Source: Rhodococcus pseudokoreensis (GTDB lineage Bacteria; Actinomycetota; Actinomycetes; Mycobacteriales; Mycobacteriaceae). Taken from it: a stretch of DNA of 64,000 nucleotides. Positions within the stretch are counted from its first letter, which is position 1. Each line of letters starts with the position of its first letter. Under the pieces are notes generated by a model, which was not told the DNA's origin, searched no databases, and saw only the letters and a program-made list of their open reading frames with translations. The DNA is taken from assembly GCF_017068395.1 (NCBI RefSeq), contig NZ_CP070619.1:7998001-8062000 (forward strand), written 5' to 3'. The position numbers were made by a program, and so were the translations under genes. Below are positions 26,747 through 38,750 of the stretch, piece by piece.

Positions 26747-27640
26747 GTGGCCGGGGCGCCGCTGCCCGTCCGCAACGGTCTCGGTCCCGATCGCATCCGG
26801 ATGCCGGCCGGGCTCGGTGCGAAGACCGTCGCCGAATTCCTGGTCGAGACGTACCCCGACGAGCGGGCGCACTGGCTGTCGCTGATCGACGGTGGGGAAG
26901 TCGTCGACGAACACGGCAGGGTCGTCGACCGCGTCACCCGCTATGCGCCGACCCGGTTCGTGTACTTCTACCGTGACCCCGCACCCGAGATCCCGGTTCC
27001 GTTCGAGATCGACATCCTCCACCGCGACGACCACCTCGTGGTGATCGACAAGCCCCACTTCCTCGCGACCATCCCGCGTGGCGCGCACATCACCGAGACG
27101 GCGGTCGTGCGGTTGCGGCGGGCGCTCGACCTTCCCGATCTCACGCCGGCGCACCGGCTCGACCGGATGACGGCCGGTGTGCTGGTGTTCCTGATCCGGC
27201 GGGAAGACCGCCGGGCGTATCAGGAACTGTTCGTCTCTCAGCAGGTCACCAAGGAATACGAGGCCGTCGCCGGGCACGATCCCGCGCTGGAGTTTCCGCG
27301 CATCATCCGCAGCCGCATCGTCAAGGAACACGGGATCATGACGGCCACGGAGGAACCGGGCGAGCCGAACAGCGAAACCGTCGTCGACCTGATCGAGACC
27401 CGCGACGCCCGCGCCCGCTACCGGCTGCTGCCGAAGACCGGCCGGACCCACCAACTGCGGCTGCACATGTCGTCGCTGGGGCTGCCGATCGAAGGCGACA
27501 ACTACTACCCGGACTTCCGCCGATCCGAGCCCGGCGACTTCTCGACGCCGTTGCGGTTGCTGGCGCGGGCCATCGAGTTCACCGATCCCCGTTCGGGCCG
27601 GGTCCGCCGGTTCGAGAGTCGCCGCACACTCGGGTGGTGA
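26747..27640 (+). CDS. RluA-family pseudouridine synthase
   Basis: A 297-residue enzyme that isomerises uridine to pseudouridine in structured RNA. The catalytic motif is [15 protein letters not shown], with the nucleophilic Asp in HRLD; supporting motifs are [14 protein letters not shown] and [20 protein letters not shown]. An extra N-terminal segment of about 70 residues may be an S4-like RNA-binding region. The start GTG at 26747 follows the trhO stop by one base, so the two RNA-modifying genes form an operon. Target RNA and position cannot be assigned. Confidence 0.88.
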   Translation: MAGAPLPVRNGLGPDRIRMPAGLGAKTVAEFLVETYPDERAHWLSLIDGGEVVDEHGRVVDRVTRYAPTRFVYFYRDPAPEIPVPFEIDILHRDDHLVVIDKPHFLATIPRGAHITETAVVRLRRALDLPDLTPAHRLDRMTAGVLVFLIRREDRRAYQELFVSQQVTKEYEAVAGHDPALEFPRIIRSRIVKEHGIMTATEEPGEPNSETVVDLIETRDARARYRLLPKTGRTHQLRLHMSSLGLPIEGDNYYPDFRRSEPGDFSTPLRLLARAIEFTDPRSGRVRRFESRRTLGW

Positions 27641-27683
27641 CCGGTTCGGAGAGGTCCGCGGCGGCGTGAAACAATGGGTCCTC

Positions 27684-27947
27684 GTGAAGACCTTCGAATC
27701 CCTGTTCGCCGAGCTGACCGAGCGTGCCGCTACCCGCCCCGAGGGGTCCGGCACCGTTGCCGCCCTCGACGCCGGCGTCCATTCGCAGGGAAAGAAGATC
27801 CTCGAAGAGGCGGGTGAGGTGTGGATCGCCGCCGAGCACGAAAGCGACGAGGCGCTCGCCGAGGAGATCTCCCAACTGCTGTACTGGACGCAGGTGCTGA
27901 TGGTGGGTAAGGGCCTGAAACTCGAGGACGTCTACCGACATCTGTGA
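27684..27947 (+). CDS. hisE: phosphoribosyl-ATP pyrophosphatase
   Basis: HisE hydrolyses phosphoribosyl-ATP to phosphoribosyl-AMP in histidine synthesis. It is an all-helical MazG-like protein; [14 protein letters not shown] and [13 protein letters not shown] hold the metal-binding acidic residues. Two starts are possible: GTG at 27666 (93 residues) and GTG at 27684 (87 residues). The second is preferred because AACAAT (27670-27675) is a good -10 hexamer 8 nt before it, and the conserved domain begins at VKTFESLF. It is followed by hisG with 47 bases between. Confidence 0.9.
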   Translation: MKTFESLFAELTERAATRPEGSGTVAALDAGVHSQGKKILEEAGEVWIAAEHESDEALAEEISQLLYWTQVLMVGKGLKLEDVYRHL

Positions 27948-27994
27948 TCGGTGATCGAGACTCCTCCACCCGCTCCCGAAAGGAACCCTCAGCC

Positions 27995-28846
27995 ATGCTG
28001 CGCGTCGCAGTCCCGAACAAGGGCTCGCTGTCCGAGTCCGCCGCCGAAATCCTCTCCGAGGCCGGCTACCGCCGTCGCACCGACTCCCGCGACCTGACCG
28101 TCCTCGACCCGTCCAACCAGGTCGAGTTCTTCTTCCTGCGCCCCAAGGACATCGCGATCTACGTCGGATCCGGTGAACTCGACCTCGGCATCACCGGCCG
28201 CGACCTCGCCCGTGATTCGGGCGCCCCGGTCGCCGAGCGGCTGTCGCTCGGCTTCGGCCGCTCCACGTTCCGGTACGCCGCCCCCGCGGGCAAGGACTGG
28301 AAGGTCGAGGACCTCGCCGGGCTCCGGATCGCCACGTCCTACCCCAACCTGGTGCGCGACGACCTCTCCGCACGCGGGATCGAGGCGTCGGTCATCCGAC
28401 TCGACGGCGCCGTGGAGATCTCCATCCAGCTCGGGGTCGCCGACGCCATCGCCGACGTCGTCGGGTCCGGCCGCACGCTGCGCCAGCACAACCTGGTCGC
28501 GTTCGGTGACACCCTGTGCGACTCCGAGGGTGTGCTCATCGAGCGCGCCGGCTCGCCCGCCGACGATTCCGCGCGCAACCAGTTGGTCGAGCGGGTGCGC
28601 GGCATCGTCTTCGCGCAGCAGAATCTGATGCTCGACTACGACTGCCCGAAGACGATCCTCGACGACGCGCTGAAGATCACCCCCGGACTGGAGTCGCCGA
28701 CGCTGTCACCGCTCGCCGACGAGAACTGGGTCGCGGTCCGGGCGATGGTGCCGATCAAGGGCCACAACGGAGTGATGGACGAACTCGCGGACCTCGGCGC
28801 CAAGGCCATCCTCGCGTCGAACATCCGGTCCTGCCGCGCACTCTGA
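27995..28846 (+). CDS. hisG: ATP phosphoribosyltransferase, long form
   Basis: HisG condenses ATP with PRPP, the first and feedback-controlled step of histidine synthesis. At 283 residues it is the long form, with two catalytic lobes ([25 protein letters not shown]) and a C-terminal ACT-like regulatory domain that binds histidine (residues about 210-283). The PRPP-binding region is [30 protein letters not shown] about 10 bases before the ATG at 27995 selects this start over an in-frame upstream ATG at 27944. Confidence 0.95.
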   Translation: MLRVAVPNKGSLSESAAEILSEAGYRRRTDSRDLTVLDPSNQVEFFFLRPKDIAIYVGSGELDLGITGRDLARDSGAPVAERLSLGFGRSTFRYAAPAGKDWKVEDLAGLRIATSYPNLVRDDLSARGIEASVIRLDGAVEISIQLGVADAIADVVGSGRTLRQHNLVAFGDTLCDSEGVLIERAGSPADDSARNQLVERVRGIVFAQQNLMLDYDCPKTILDDALKITPGLESPTLSPLADENWVAVRAMVPIKGHNGVMDELADLGAKAILASNIRSCRAL

Positions 28847-28883
28847 TCTCGTTCCGCCGCAGGACGATCCGCGTCCGTTCCGA

Positions 28884-29716
28884 TCAGGAGCGGGCGCGGA
28901 CCTGTACGGTCTGGGCGATCCGGCCGACCGCGCCGGTCTCGTCGTACAGCACGCCCGCGCACATTCCCACGCCGTCGGGTCCGATGGACGTCTCGGAGCC
29001 GACGCCGACCCACTCACCCTCGGGGACCCGGAAGATGTGCACGGTGAGGTCGGTGTTGAGGAACGTCCAGTCGGCCGGGTCGAGTTTCGATCCCACACCG
29101 TTGGCGACGTCAGCGATGGAGAAGAGCCGCTCGAGCGGCGTCATGGCCTCGCCGAGGACCAGTGCGGGCCGCGGCCTCGCCCACAGCTTGCCGGGGCCCT
29201 CGCACCCCATCTCGGCGATCCACCGCCAGTCGAGGGTCGTCAGGTAGCCCGAATTCCAGCCCTCGGCGAATTTGCCTTCGCGGCCGGTGGACCGCGGTTC
29301 GAGTGGCGGGTCGACGACGTGGACGGCGTTGCTGGTGTCGACGGTCTCCATGCGCCACGCCGAGCCCCGCGCCACGGCACGCGGCCGGTCGCCGGCGGTC
29401 CACAATTCGGCGACCACCAGTTCCACCCGGCGGCCCGGCCGCTGCACCCAGGACCGGACCTCGAGTTCGGCGATCGGGATCGGGCCGAGGATCTCGACCA
29501 CGACCCGCGTGATGCGCGCGTCGTCACGTGGGGCGCACCGTTCGAGTGCCCGCACGAGCAGCGCGGACGGGGGAGCGCCGTGCTGCATCGTCTCGGCCCA
29601 CACGCTGATCGTCAGATCCGTGCTGTCGAATCGCTCGACCGTGATCTTCTGGTCCGAGTCCACTTCCGGCGCACCCAGTGCTTCCGAACCGAGTGGTACG
29701 TAGTAGGACTCGGAAC

Positions 29717-29720
<4 letters not shown>
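28884..29720 (-). CDS. thioesterase family protein (TesB-like double hotdog)
   Basis: A 278-residue protein with two hotdog halves as in acyl-CoA thioesterase II relatives. The N-terminal half has GAPPSALLVRALER (the long hotdog helix region) and the C-terminal half DWTFLNTDLTVHIFR followed by WVGVGSETSIGPDGVG. GAGGAG about 10 bases upstream of the ATG at 29720 supports the start. Its ATG overlaps the RecB-like gene's stop (ATGA). Substrate unknown; an acyl-CoA is likely. Confidence 0.82.
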
Positions 29721-31573
<1,853 letters not shown>

Positions 31574-31579
31574 CACACG

Positions 31580-31614
31580 CCTTCGGCGGCGCCCGGAGCG
31601 GGCGCCGCCGAAGG
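31580..31614. terminator. bidirectional hairpin terminator, trmI / lipoprotein
   Basis: Arms 31580-31594 and 31600-31614 are perfect 15-bp reverse complements around a 5-base loop (GGAGC). It lies between the convergent stop codons of trmI and the lipoprotein gene. Confidence 0.8.
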
Positions 31615-31622
31615 AAGAAGAG

Positions 31623-32126
31623 CTAGCTGCAGCCGGCGCGTGCCATGCCGAGCAGGGTGCACGTGCTCGCGTCCGACACCTTCCACACGCCGTCGACGTT
31701 CTCCCACGTCCACGCCGTCGGCGCTGCCGTGCCGTGCGGGCTCGAGATCGCGACGTTCGCCGTCGCGGTATCGCCCTCCACCTGCACGTCCGTGACCGTG
31801 AAGGACACCGGGTAGTTGGCCATGGCAGCGGTCATCGCCTCGAGATTCGGGCGGCGTTCGTCGCCGTCGACGACCACTGCCGTCTTGTCGTCGACGGGCC
31901 GGGCCGGGTCCACGAGCAGCTGGAGCGTACCGAGCAGTTCCTCCGGCGTGGGGGCGGCAACGGCCGCGTCTGCCTGGGACGATGTGGCCGCGGACGTCGC
32001 CGCGGCGGAGTCGGAAGCGTCGTCGGACGAGCAGGCCGACATCCCGAGCGCGAAGACCACCGCGCCCACGGCAACCACGGACCTGACGGTGAAGGATGTG
32101 CCGTTCAGGGGCTTGCGGATTATCAC
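31623..32126 (-). CDS. MTB12-like secreted lipoprotein
   Basis: A 167-residue exported lipoprotein. The N-terminus has a charged start, the hydrophobic stretch VVAVGAVVFALG and the lipobox-like MSAC followed by Ser/Asp residues, so the Cys would be lipidated. An Ala/Ser/Thr-rich linker precedes an MTB12/CFP-2-like domain (ELLGTLQLLVDP, PVSFTVTDVQVEGDTATANV, WTWENVDGVWKVSD). GTG at 32126 has AAAGGG 7 bases upstream. It is divergent from mpa, as a lipoprotein gene also is in mycobacteria. A candidate IdeR/DtxR iron box overlaps its predicted promoter, which would make it iron-regulated. Confidence 0.8.
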   Translation of the reverse strand: MIIRKPLNGTSFTVRSVVAVGAVVFALGMSACSSDDASDSAAATSAATSSQADAAVAAPTPEELLGTLQLLVDPARPVDDKTAVVVDGDERRPNLEAMTAAMANYPVSFTVTDVQVEGDTATANVAISSPHGTAAPTAWTWENVDGVWKVSDASTCTLLGMARAGCS

Positions 32127-32172
32127 GACGAACCCTTTCGTTACACAGAACAGAGAGGAAACTGCTCGACAG

Positions 32173-32191
32173 GTAGGTAAGGCTAACATGA
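32173..32191. promoter_or_regulatory. candidate IdeR/DtxR iron box
   Basis: The 19 bases GTAGGTAAGGCTAACATGA match the DtxR/IdeR consensus (TTAGGTTAGGCTAACCTAA) at 15 positions. The site includes TAGCCT on the reverse strand (32185-32180), a good -10 for the lipoprotein gene whose start is 47 bases away. Binding there would block transcription when iron is plentiful. Confidence 0.55.
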
Positions 32192-32219
32192 GAGTTTCGG
32201 TGGCCCACGGTGTCACGTA

Positions 32220-32238
32220 TGCCGATTCGCAATCGGCA
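32220..32238. repeat. 8-3-8 inverted repeat upstream of mpa
   Basis: TGCCGATT (32220-32227) and AATCGGCA (32231-32238) are perfect reverse complements around CGC, between the divergent lipoprotein and mpa genes. It could be an operator; no regulator can be named. Confidence 0.45.
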
Positions 32239-32309
32239 GAATCCGTGTCACGGCGCAGAATTCGGGCAGTGCCGGTAGCGTTGATAGATCTCATTGGGAG
32301 GAGACGCAC

Positions 32310-34085
32310 ATGAGCTCGACAGAGAACCCCGATTCGGTTGCGGCCGCACGAGAGCTCGAGGCGTTGCGCGCGGAGGCGTCGGCACTGCGCAGGCAGCTTG
32401 CGGAGTCGCCGGAACAGCTTCGTGAGATGGAATCGCGAGTGGACTCGCTGTCCATCCGGAACACCAAGCTGATGGACACCCTCAAGGAGGCCCGTCAGCA
32501 GCTCATTGCGCTTCGAGAGGAAGTCGATCGCCTCGGCCAACCGCCGAGCGGGTACGGCGTGCTGCTCGGAGTGCACGACGATCAGACCGTGGACGTGTTC
32601 ACCTCCGGACGCAAGATGCGGTTGACCTGCTCCCCGAACGTCGACGCCGAGACCCTCAAGCTCGGCCAGACCGTGCGCCTCAACGAGGCACTCACGATCG
32701 TGGAAGCGGGCACGTTCGAGCGCGTCGGTGAGATCAGCACGCTGCGCGAGGTCCTCGACGACGGTCAGCGCGCCCTCGTGGTCGGCCACGCCGACGAGGA
32801 ACGGATCGTCTGGCTGGCCGAACCCCTCGCCACCGTGTACGCGGACAGCGAGAGGGAGTCGGTCGCCTATGACGCCGAATCGCCCACCCGCAAACTGCGG
32901 CCGGGCGACTCCCTCCTCGTCGACACCAAGGCCGGGTACGCGTTCGAGCGGATCCCCAAGGCCGAGGTCGAGGATCTCGTCCTCGAAGAGGTTCCCGACG
33001 TCCACTACGACGACATCGGCGGCCTCGGCCGGCAGATCGAGCAGATCCGCGACGCCGTCGAGTTGCCGTTCCTCCACAAGGACCTGTTCCACGAATACGA
33101 GCTCCGCCCGCCGAAGGGTGTGCTCCTCTACGGTCCTCCCGGGTGCGGCAAGACGCTCATCGCGAAGGCGGTCGCCAATTCGCTCGCGAAGAAGATCGCG
33201 GAGGCCCGGGGGCAGGACAGCAAGGAAGCCAAGTCCTACTTCCTCAACATCAAGGGCCCCGAGCTGCTGAACAAGTTCGTCGGCGAGACCGAGCGGCACA
33301 TCCGGCTGATCTTCCAGCGGGCCCGGGAGAAGGCGTCCGAGGGCACTCCGGTGATCGTGTTCTTCGACGAGATGGATTCGATCTTCCGCACCCGCGGATC
33401 GGGCGTCTCCTCCGACGTCGAGACCACCGTCGTGCCGCAGCTGCTCAGTGAGATCGACGGTGTCGAGGGGCTCGAGAACGTCATCGTGATCGGCGCCTCC
33501 AACCGCGAGGACATGATCGACCCCGCGATCCTGCGTCCCGGCCGCCTCGACGTGAAGATCAAGATCGAACGCCCCGACGCCGAGTCGGCGCAGGACATCT
33601 TCTCGAAGTACCTCGTCGAGACGCTGCCGGTGCACGCCGACGACATCGCGGAGTTCGGTGGCGACCGCACGGCCTGCATCCGGGTGATGATCGAACGGGT
33701 CGTCGACCGCATGTACGCCGAGAGCGAGGAGAACCGTTTCCTCGAGGTCACGTACGCCAACGGCGACAAGGAGGTCCTGTACTTCAAGGACTTCAACTCG
33801 GGGGCGATGATCCAGAACATCGTCGACCGCGCCAAGAAGTACGCGATCAAGTCGGTGCTCGACACCGGTGCCCCGGGCCTGCGCGTCCAGCACCTGTTCG
33901 ACTCCATCGTCGACGAGTTCTCGGAGAACGAGGACCTGCCGAACACCACCAACCCCGACGACTGGGCCCGGATCTCGGGCAAGAAGGGTGAGCGGATCGT
34001 CTACATCCGCACGTTGGTCACCGGCAAGAACGCGAGCGCGAGCCGCGCCATCGACACCGAGTCCAACACCGGCCAGTACCTGTAG
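32310..34085 (+). CDS. mpa: proteasome-associated AAA ATPase (Mpa/ARC)
   Basis: Mpa forms a hexamer that binds Pup-tagged proteins, unfolds them with ATP and feeds them into the 20S proteasome. The 591-residue protein has the N-terminal coiled coil (residues about 10-80) that captures Pup, an OB-fold interdomain (about 80-220), and an AAA domain with Walker A GPPGCGKT at 275-282 and Walker B FFDEMDS with Asp353 and Glu354. It ends in GQYL, the proteasome-docking C-terminus. Upstream, TAGCGT (32276-32281) is a possible -10, and GGGAGGAG gives a strong ribosome binding site before the ATG at 32310. Confidence 0.97.
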   Translation: MSSTENPDSVAAARELEALRAEASALRRQLAESPEQLREMESRVDSLSIRNTKLMDTLKEARQQLIALREEVDRLGQPPSGYGVLLGVHDDQTVDVFTSGRKMRLTCSPNVDAETLKLGQTVRLNEALTIVEAGTFERVGEISTLREVLDDGQRALVVGHADEERIVWLAEPLATVYADSERESVAYDAESPTRKLRPGDSLLVDTKAGYAFERIPKAEVEDLVLEEVPDVHYDDIGGLGRQIEQIRDAVELPFLHKDLFHEYELRPPKGVLLYGPPGCGKTLIAKAVANSLAKKIAEARGQDSKEAKSYFLNIKGPELLNKFVGETERHIRLIFQRAREKASEGTPVIVFFDEMDSIFRTRGSGVSSDVETTVVPQLLSEIDGVEGLENVIVIGASNREDMIDPAILRPGRLDVKIKIERPDAESAQDIFSKYLVETLPVHADDIAEFGGDRTACIRVMIERVVDRMYAESEENRFLEVTYANGDKEVLYFKDFNSGAMIQNIVDRAKKYAIKSVLDTGAPGLRVQHLFDSIVDEFSENEDLPNTTNPDDWARISGKKGERIVYIRTLVTGKNASASRAIDTESNTGQYL

Positions 34086-34095
34086 GCCGATCGGC

Positions 34096-34142
34096 ACGAC
34101 CCGCGCGGCGGGAACCCGGATACGGTTCGCCGCGCGGGTCGT
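34096..34142. terminator. bidirectional hairpin terminator, mpa / Nudix
   Basis: Arms 34096-34110 and 34128-34142 are perfect 15-bp reverse complements around a 17-base loop that can itself pair (AACC/GGTT). It lies between the convergent ends of mpa and the Nudix gene. Confidence 0.75.
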
Positions 34143-34146
34143 TGTG

Positions 34147-34695
34147 TCAGCGGTCCCGTGCGACGAGGTAGTCCTCGAGGAGTGCCCTCGTGTCCGGGAC
34201 GAACGGCCACTGCGGGTCGCGCAGATGCGTCACCAGTTCGTGGGGTGTCCACCACCAGCCCGTCGCGATCTCGCTGGCCTGGTGGACGACGGGCCCGTCC
34301 CAGTGCGTCTCGTAGGCGTACAGGTGGCAGCGCAGCCGCAGGCCCTGCCACTCGCCGTCCCACGCCACCCTCGCGATGGGGCTGAGGCCGACCCCGCTGA
34401 TGCCCAGTTCCTCCGCCAGTTCCCGCGCTGCGGCCTCCTCCGGGGTCTCCCCGGGATCGACCACCCCGCCGGCCAGGCAGTCGTGGTGTCCGGCGAACAC
34501 GGTCTTCGTGTCCGACCGCCGGTGCACGTAGAGGCGCTGTTCGTCGCCGGATCGGACGAGGACCCCGGCGCTCGCGTGCCACAGTCCCTCGGCGTAGACG
34601 CGAGAGCGCGCGGCGGACCCCACCGGTCGCCCGGAACTGTCGAACACCGCCACCACTTCGTCCGTGCCGGGTGGGGTGTTCGGTGCGGAATCCAT
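34147..34695 (-). CDS. Nudix hydrolase
   Basis: A 182-residue Nudix enzyme. The 23-residue Nudix box is complete: Gly, five residues, Glu, seven residues, REL-A-EE-L-G, starting at GGVVDPGE and ending at EELGI. The N-terminal DEVVAVFDSSGRPVGSAARS and YVHRRSDTKTVFAGHHD resemble the YfcD / isopentenyl-diphosphate-isomerase-like Nudix branch. The ATG at 34695 is chosen over a longer upstream frame because the family N-terminus begins there. It is inserted between mpa and dop; no link with pupylation is evident. Confidence 0.87.
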   Translation of the reverse strand: MDSAPNTPPGTDEVVAVFDSSGRPVGSAARSRVYAEGLWHASAGVLVRSGDEQRLYVHRRSDTKTVFAGHHDCLAGGVVDPGETPEEAAARELAEELGISGVGLSPIARVAWDGEWQGLRLRCHLYAYETHWDGPVVHQASEIATGWWWTPHELVTHLRDPQWPFVPDTRALLEDYLVARDR

Positions 34696-34777
34696 GAGTC
34701 GATCCTGCCAGCACCCCGGCGAACGTCGGTACTGTCGAGGTCGGTTGCTCGTTCCGGTGCCGAAGGGGTGAGAGTTC

Positions 34778-35155
34778 ATGGCGTTGCCGCGTTCGATCGC
34801 CCGATTCAACCGGGTCGTCACCAACCGGGTGAGCCGTCACGTCGCGACATTCCTGCCCGGTTTCGCCATCGTCGAGCACCGAGGCCGTACGTCGGGCAAG
34901 ACGTACCGCACACCCGTCAACGTGTTCGTCGTGGACGGCCGCTACCGGTTCGCCCTCACGTACGGAGCGCACAGCGACTGGGTGCGAAACGTGGTGGCGG
35001 CGGGCGGATGCACCATCGTGACGCGCCGCCGGACGGTGCACCTGACCGACCCTCGAATCGGCACCGACGGCACCCACTCCTGGGCCCCGCCCGGGGTCCG
35101 GACCGTGCTCGAGGCGATCTCGGCGGACCGGTACCTGGAGTGCTCGCCGGGCTAG
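34778..35155 (+). CDS. Ddn-like F420-dependent nitroreductase-family protein
   Basis: A 125-residue protein of the deazaflavin-dependent nitroreductase (Ddn) family, split-barrel enzymes that use reduced F420. Typical features are VEHRGRTSGKTYRTPVNVFV and YGAHSDWVRNVVAAGGC. It is slightly shorter than Ddn and lacks a long N-terminal helix. AAGGGGTGAG stands about 8 bases before the ATG. Possible substrates are quinones; not determinable from sequence. Confidence 0.82.
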   Translation: MALPRSIARFNRVVTNRVSRHVATFLPGFAIVEHRGRTSGKTYRTPVNVFVVDGRYRFALTYGAHSDWVRNVVAAGGCTIVTRRRTVHLTDPRIGTDGTHSWAPPGVRTVLEAISADRYLECSPG

Positions 35156-35216
35156 TCGCCGGACACCGACGGCTCGCGCGGCAGGAGTGTGCCGCCGGGT
35201 GGCGTCGGTGATCGCA

Positions 35217-35229
35217 TAGGCTCGGCAGC
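35217..35229 (+). promoter_or_regulatory. leaderless -10 element for dop
   Basis: TAGGCT (35217-35222) is followed by 7 nt and the dop ATG at 35230. No ribosome binding site is visible. Confidence 0.5.
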
Positions 35230-36729
35230 ATGCAGCGGATCATCGGTGTCGAAGTCGAGTACGGAATCTCCTCACCCAGCGAGCCTTCGGCCAATCCGAT
35301 CTTGACGTCCACCCAGGCGGTGCTGGCCTATGCGGCGGCAGCGGGAGTGCCGCGCGCCAAGCGCACCCGATGGGATTACGAGGTGGAATCCCCGCTCCGG
35401 GACGCCCGCGGATTCGACCTGGGCCGACTCAGCGGCCCGGCACCGGTGATCGACGCGGACGAGGTCGGCGCGGCCAACATGATCCTCACCAACGGCGCCC
35501 GGCTCTACGTCGACCACGCGCACCCCGAGTACTCGGCTCCGGAGGTCACCGACCCCCTGGACGCCGTCATCTGGGACAAGGCCGGCGAACGCGTGATGGA
35601 GGCGGCCGCCCGGCACGCGTCGAGCGTCCCCGGCGCCCCGCGACTGCAGCTGTACAAGAACAACGTGGACGGCAAGGGCGCGTCGTACGGCACCCACGAG
35701 AACTACCTGATGTCCCGGGCCACGCCGTTCTCCGCGGTGATCAACGGGCTGACGCCGTTCTTCGCGTCCCGTCAGGTGATCTGCGGGTCGGGCCGGGTGG
35801 GCATCGGCCAGTCCGGTGACGAGGCCGGCTTCCAGCTGTCCCAGCGGGCCGACTACATCGAGGTGGAGGTCGGGCTCGAGACCACACTCAAGCGCGGCAT
35901 CATCAACACCCGCGACGAACCGCACGCCGACGCGGACAAGTACCGGCGCCTGCACGTCATCATCGGCGACGCGAACCTCGCCGAGATGTCGACGTACCTG
36001 AAGGTCGGGACGACGGCGCTGGTCCTCGATCTCATCGAGGCCGGCGTGGACCTCACCGACCTGCAGCTGGCCCGACCGGTCACCGCCGTGCACCACATCA
36101 GCCACGACCCGACGCTGCGCGCCACGGTCGCGCTGGCCGACGGCCGGGAACTGACCGGGCTTGCGTTGCAGCGGATCTACCTGGACCGGGTCGACAAGTT
36201 CATGTCCGCCGAGGGCAACGACGACCCCCGCGTGGCAGACCTGCTGGAGAAGTGGGCGATGGTGCTCGACCTCCTCGAGCGGGACCCGATGGAATGCGCC
36301 CATTTGCTGGACTGGCCCGCCAAGCTGCGCCTGCTCGAGGGCTTCCGGAACCGGGAGGGCCTCAACTGGTCCGCACCACGACTGCATCTCGTCGACCTGC
36401 AGTACTCGGACGTGCGCCTCGACAAGGGGCTCTACAATCGGCTCGTCGCCCGCGGGTCGATGGAACGCCTGGTGTCGGAGCAGGCGGTGCTCGACGCCGT
36501 CGACACCCCGCCGACCGACACCCGTGCCTACTTCCGTGGCGAGTGCCTGCGCAAGTTCGGCGCCGACATTGCGGCTGCGAGCTGGGATTCGGTGATCTTC
36601 GATCTCGGTGGCGACTCCCTGGTCCGCATTCCCACCCTGGAGCCGCTGCGGGGCAGCAAGGCGCACGTGGGGAAGCTGCTGGAGTCGGTGGAGACCGCGA
36701 AAGAGCTCGTCGACGAGCTCACGAACTGA
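35230..36729 (+). CDS. dop: Pup deamidase/depupylase
   Basis: Dop deamidates the C-terminal Gln of Pup to Glu, and also removes Pup from tagged proteins. The 499-residue protein has the glutamine-synthetase-like fold with the N-terminal GVEVEYGI (metal-binding Glu), the catalytic Asp95 in [12 protein letters not shown], and [39 protein letters not shown] is shared with PafA. It begins the dop-pup-prcB-prcA block; 169 bases separate it from pup. Confidence 0.96.
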   Translation: MQRIIGVEVEYGISSPSEPSANPILTSTQAVLAYAAAAGVPRAKRTRWDYEVESPLRDARGFDLGRLSGPAPVIDADEVGAANMILTNGARLYVDHAHPEYSAPEVTDPLDAVIWDKAGERVMEAAARHASSVPGAPRLQLYKNNVDGKGASYGTHENYLMSRATPFSAVINGLTPFFASRQVICGSGRVGIGQSGDEAGFQLSQRADYIEVEVGLETTLKRGIINTRDEPHADADKYRRLHVIIGDANLAEMSTYLKVGTTALVLDLIEAGVDLTDLQLARPVTAVHHISHDPTLRATVALADGRELTGLALQRIYLDRVDKFMSAEGNDDPRVADLLEKWAMVLDLLERDPMECAHLLDWPAKLRLLEGFRNREGLNWSAPRLHLVDLQYSDVRLDKGLYNRLVARGSMERLVSEQAVLDAVDTPPTDTRAYFRGECLRKFGADIAAASWDSVIFDLGGDSLVRIPTLEPLRGSKAHVGKLLESVETAKELVDELTN

Positions 36730-36803
36730 CATCTCGGCCGTTCCCGGACAGATCTGCCCCGAACTCGCCGTCGCGTCGGCACACGTGGGGCGGCGACGCT
36801 CGG

Positions 36804-36890
36804 TAGGGTGAAGGTCCGAGCGGATGATGTAGTCAGACTGCTTGGCAGGACAGGACGCTCGGAAGAAGAGCTCCCTTCACACAAGGAGGT
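36804..36890 (+). promoter_or_regulatory. pup promoter candidate and strong RBS
   Basis: TAGGGT (36804-36809) is a good -10 hexamer about 90 bases before pup. AAGGAGGT (36883-36890) is a near-perfect Shine-Dalgarno 8 bases before the pup ATG. Unlike its neighbours, pup therefore seems to have a leadered, strongly translated mRNA, in keeping with the need for much Pup. Confidence 0.5.
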
Positions 36891-36898
36891 CGGCGGCG

Positions 36899-37093
36899 AT
36901 GGCACAAGAGCAGACCAAACGAACTGGCGGCGGCGACGAGGACGACACCCCGGGTGGTGACGGTGCCGCTGGTCAGGAACGTCGCGAAAAGCTGGCCGAG
37001 GACACCGACGACCTTCTCGACGAGATCGACGACGTGCTCGAGGAGAATGCCGAGGACTTCGTCCGGGCCTATGTCCAGAAGGGCGGCCAGTGA
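36899..37093 (+). CDS. pup: prokaryotic ubiquitin-like protein Pup
   Basis: A 64-residue, largely disordered protein that is conjugated to lysines of target proteins as a degradation tag. It is rich in Glu and Asp, has the Mpa-binding helical segment (about residues 27-52, [20 protein letters not shown]) and ends in GGQ, so Dop must deamidate it before PafA can use it. The ATG at 36899 is set by AAGGAGGT. The stop overlaps the prcB start (GTGA). Confidence 0.97.
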   Translation: MAQEQTKRTGGGDEDDTPGGDGAAGQERREKLAEDTDDLLDEIDDVLEENAEDFVRAYVQKGGQ

Positions 37094-37974
37094 CGGCGGA
37101 TCGACCGGCATTGCGGACAGGCGACGGTGACACGAGGCTCAGTTTCGGTTCGAATCTGAGCTCGTTCACCGAGTATCTGCGTGGTCACGCACCAGAATTG
37201 CTGCCGGAGAATCGGATCGGCCATCGTTCGCACTCGACACGGGGTGGTGACGGGATGGAGAGCGGTGATCTCGCACCGCACGGAACGACGATCGTGGCGC
37301 TCACCTACAAGGGTGGCGTTCTCCTCGCAGGCGACCGGCGCGCGACCCAGGGCAACCTGATCGCCAGCCGGGACGTCGAGAAGGTGTACGTCACCGACGA
37401 ATATTCGGCGGCCGGTATCGCCGGCACCGCGGGCATCGCCATCGAACTGGTGCGCCTGTTCGCCGTCGAACTCGAGCACTACGAGAAGATCGAGGGCGTT
37501 CCGCTGACCTTCGACGGCAAGGCCAACCGCCTGGCGTCGATGGTGCGGGGCAACCTCGGGGCGGCGATGCAGGGTCTCGCGGTCGTCCCGCTGCTGGTCG
37601 GCTACGACCTCGACGCGGACGACGAGGCCCGGGCGGGCCGCATCGTCTCGTACGACGTCGTCGGCGGCCGGTACGAGGAACGCGCCGGATACCACGCGGT
37701 CGGTTCGGGATCGTTGTTCGCGAAGTCGGCGCTGAAGAAGATCTACTCGCCGGACAGCGACGAGGAGACCGCCCTGCGGGCGGCCATCGAATCGCTGTAC
37801 GACGCTGCCGACGACGACTCGGCCACCGGTGGGCCCGACCTGACCCGCGGCATCTACCCGACCGCGGTCACGATCACCCAGGCCGGTGCCGTGCACGTGT
37901 CCGAGGAGACGACGTCCGAGTTGGCTCGGCGCATCGTCGCCGAGCGCACCGAACAAGGGGGGTCTGCGCGATGA
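37090..37974 (+). CDS. prcB: 20S proteasome beta subunit
   Basis: The catalytic subunit of the actinobacterial proteasome. The 294-residue precursor has a 65-residue propeptide removed at HG/TTIVA, exposing Thr66 as the nucleophile; Asp and Lys of the active site lie in [11 protein letters not shown] and YVTDEYS regions. GTG at 37090 overlaps the pup stop, and the prcB stop overlaps prcA (ATGA), so pup, prcB and prcA are made together. Confidence 0.96.
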   Translation: MTADRPALRTGDGDTRLSFGSNLSSFTEYLRGHAPELLPENRIGHRSHSTRGGDGMESGDLAPHGTTIVALTYKGGVLLAGDRRATQGNLIASRDVEKVYVTDEYSAAGIAGTAGIAIELVRLFAVELEHYEKIEGVPLTFDGKANRLASMVRGNLGAAMQGLAVVPLLVGYDLDADDEARAGRIVSYDVVGGRYEERAGYHAVGSGSLFAKSALKKIYSPDSDEETALRAAIESLYDAADDDSATGGPDLTRGIYPTAVTITQAGAVHVSEETTSELARRIVAERTEQGGSAR

Positions 37975-38750
37975 CCATGCCGTATTACGCCTCCGCCGAG
38001 CAGATCATGCGGGACCGCTCGGAACTGGCGCGCAAGGGAATTGCCCGGGGACGCAGCGTCGTGGTGCTCACGTTCCGCGACGGCGTGCTGTTCGTCGCCG
38101 AGAATCCCTCCACCGCCCTGCACAAGGTCAGCGAACTGTACGACCGGCTCGGCTTCGCGGCCGTCGGCAAGTACAACGAGTTCGAGAACCTGCGGCGCGC
38201 CGGGATCGTCCACGCCGACATGCGCGGCTACTCCTACGACCGCCGTGACGTGACGGGCCGATCGCTCGCCAACGCGTACGCGCAGACCTTGGGCACGATC
38301 TTCACCGAGCAGCCCAAGCCTTACGAGGTGGAGATCTGCGTCGCGGAGGTCGGGCGGGTGGGCAGCCCGAAGGCTCCCCAGCTGTACCGCATCACGTACG
38401 ACGGATCCATCGTCGACGAACAGCATTTCGTGGTGATGGGTGGCACGACCGAGCCGATCGCGACCGCGATGCGCGAGTCGTACCGTGCCGACCTCGATCT
38501 CGAGGCGGCGGTCGGCATCGCGGTCAACGCCCTGCGTCAGGGCGGTGCGGGGGAAGGCGAGAAGCGGAACGTCGACGTGGCCAGCCTGGAGGTGGCCGTG
38601 CTCGATCAGTCCCGTCCTCGCCGCGCGTTCCGGCGGATCGCCGGAACCGCGCTCGAACAGCTGGTTCCCGCGGAGCCGGCGGCCGCCTCGGAGTCCGCTC
38701 CGGAGCCGAAAGCGGACACCGAGACGAAGCCCGCCGACACTCAGGACTGA
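37971..38750 (+). CDS. prcA: 20S proteasome alpha subunit
   Basis: Forms the outer rings that gate the proteasome and dock Mpa. The 259-residue protein has the N-terminal gate segment [22 protein letters not shown] and the conserved [14 protein letters not shown] Pro/Glu/Ala-rich acidic tail follows after about residue 230, longer than the core fold requires. The 3' end overlaps the convergent PAP2-kinase gene by 10 bases (38741-38750). Confidence 0.95.
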   Translation: MTMPYYASAEQIMRDRSELARKGIARGRSVVVLTFRDGVLFVAENPSTALHKVSELYDRLGFAAVGKYNEFENLRRAGIVHADMRGYSYDRRDVTGRSLANAYAQTLGTIFTEQPKPYEVEICVAEVGRVGSPKAPQLYRITYDGSIVDEQHFVVMGGTTEPIATAMRESYRADLDLEAAVGIAVNALRQGGAGEGEKRNVDVASLEVAVLDQSRPRRAFRRIAGTALEQLVPAEPAAASESAPEPKADTETKPADTQD

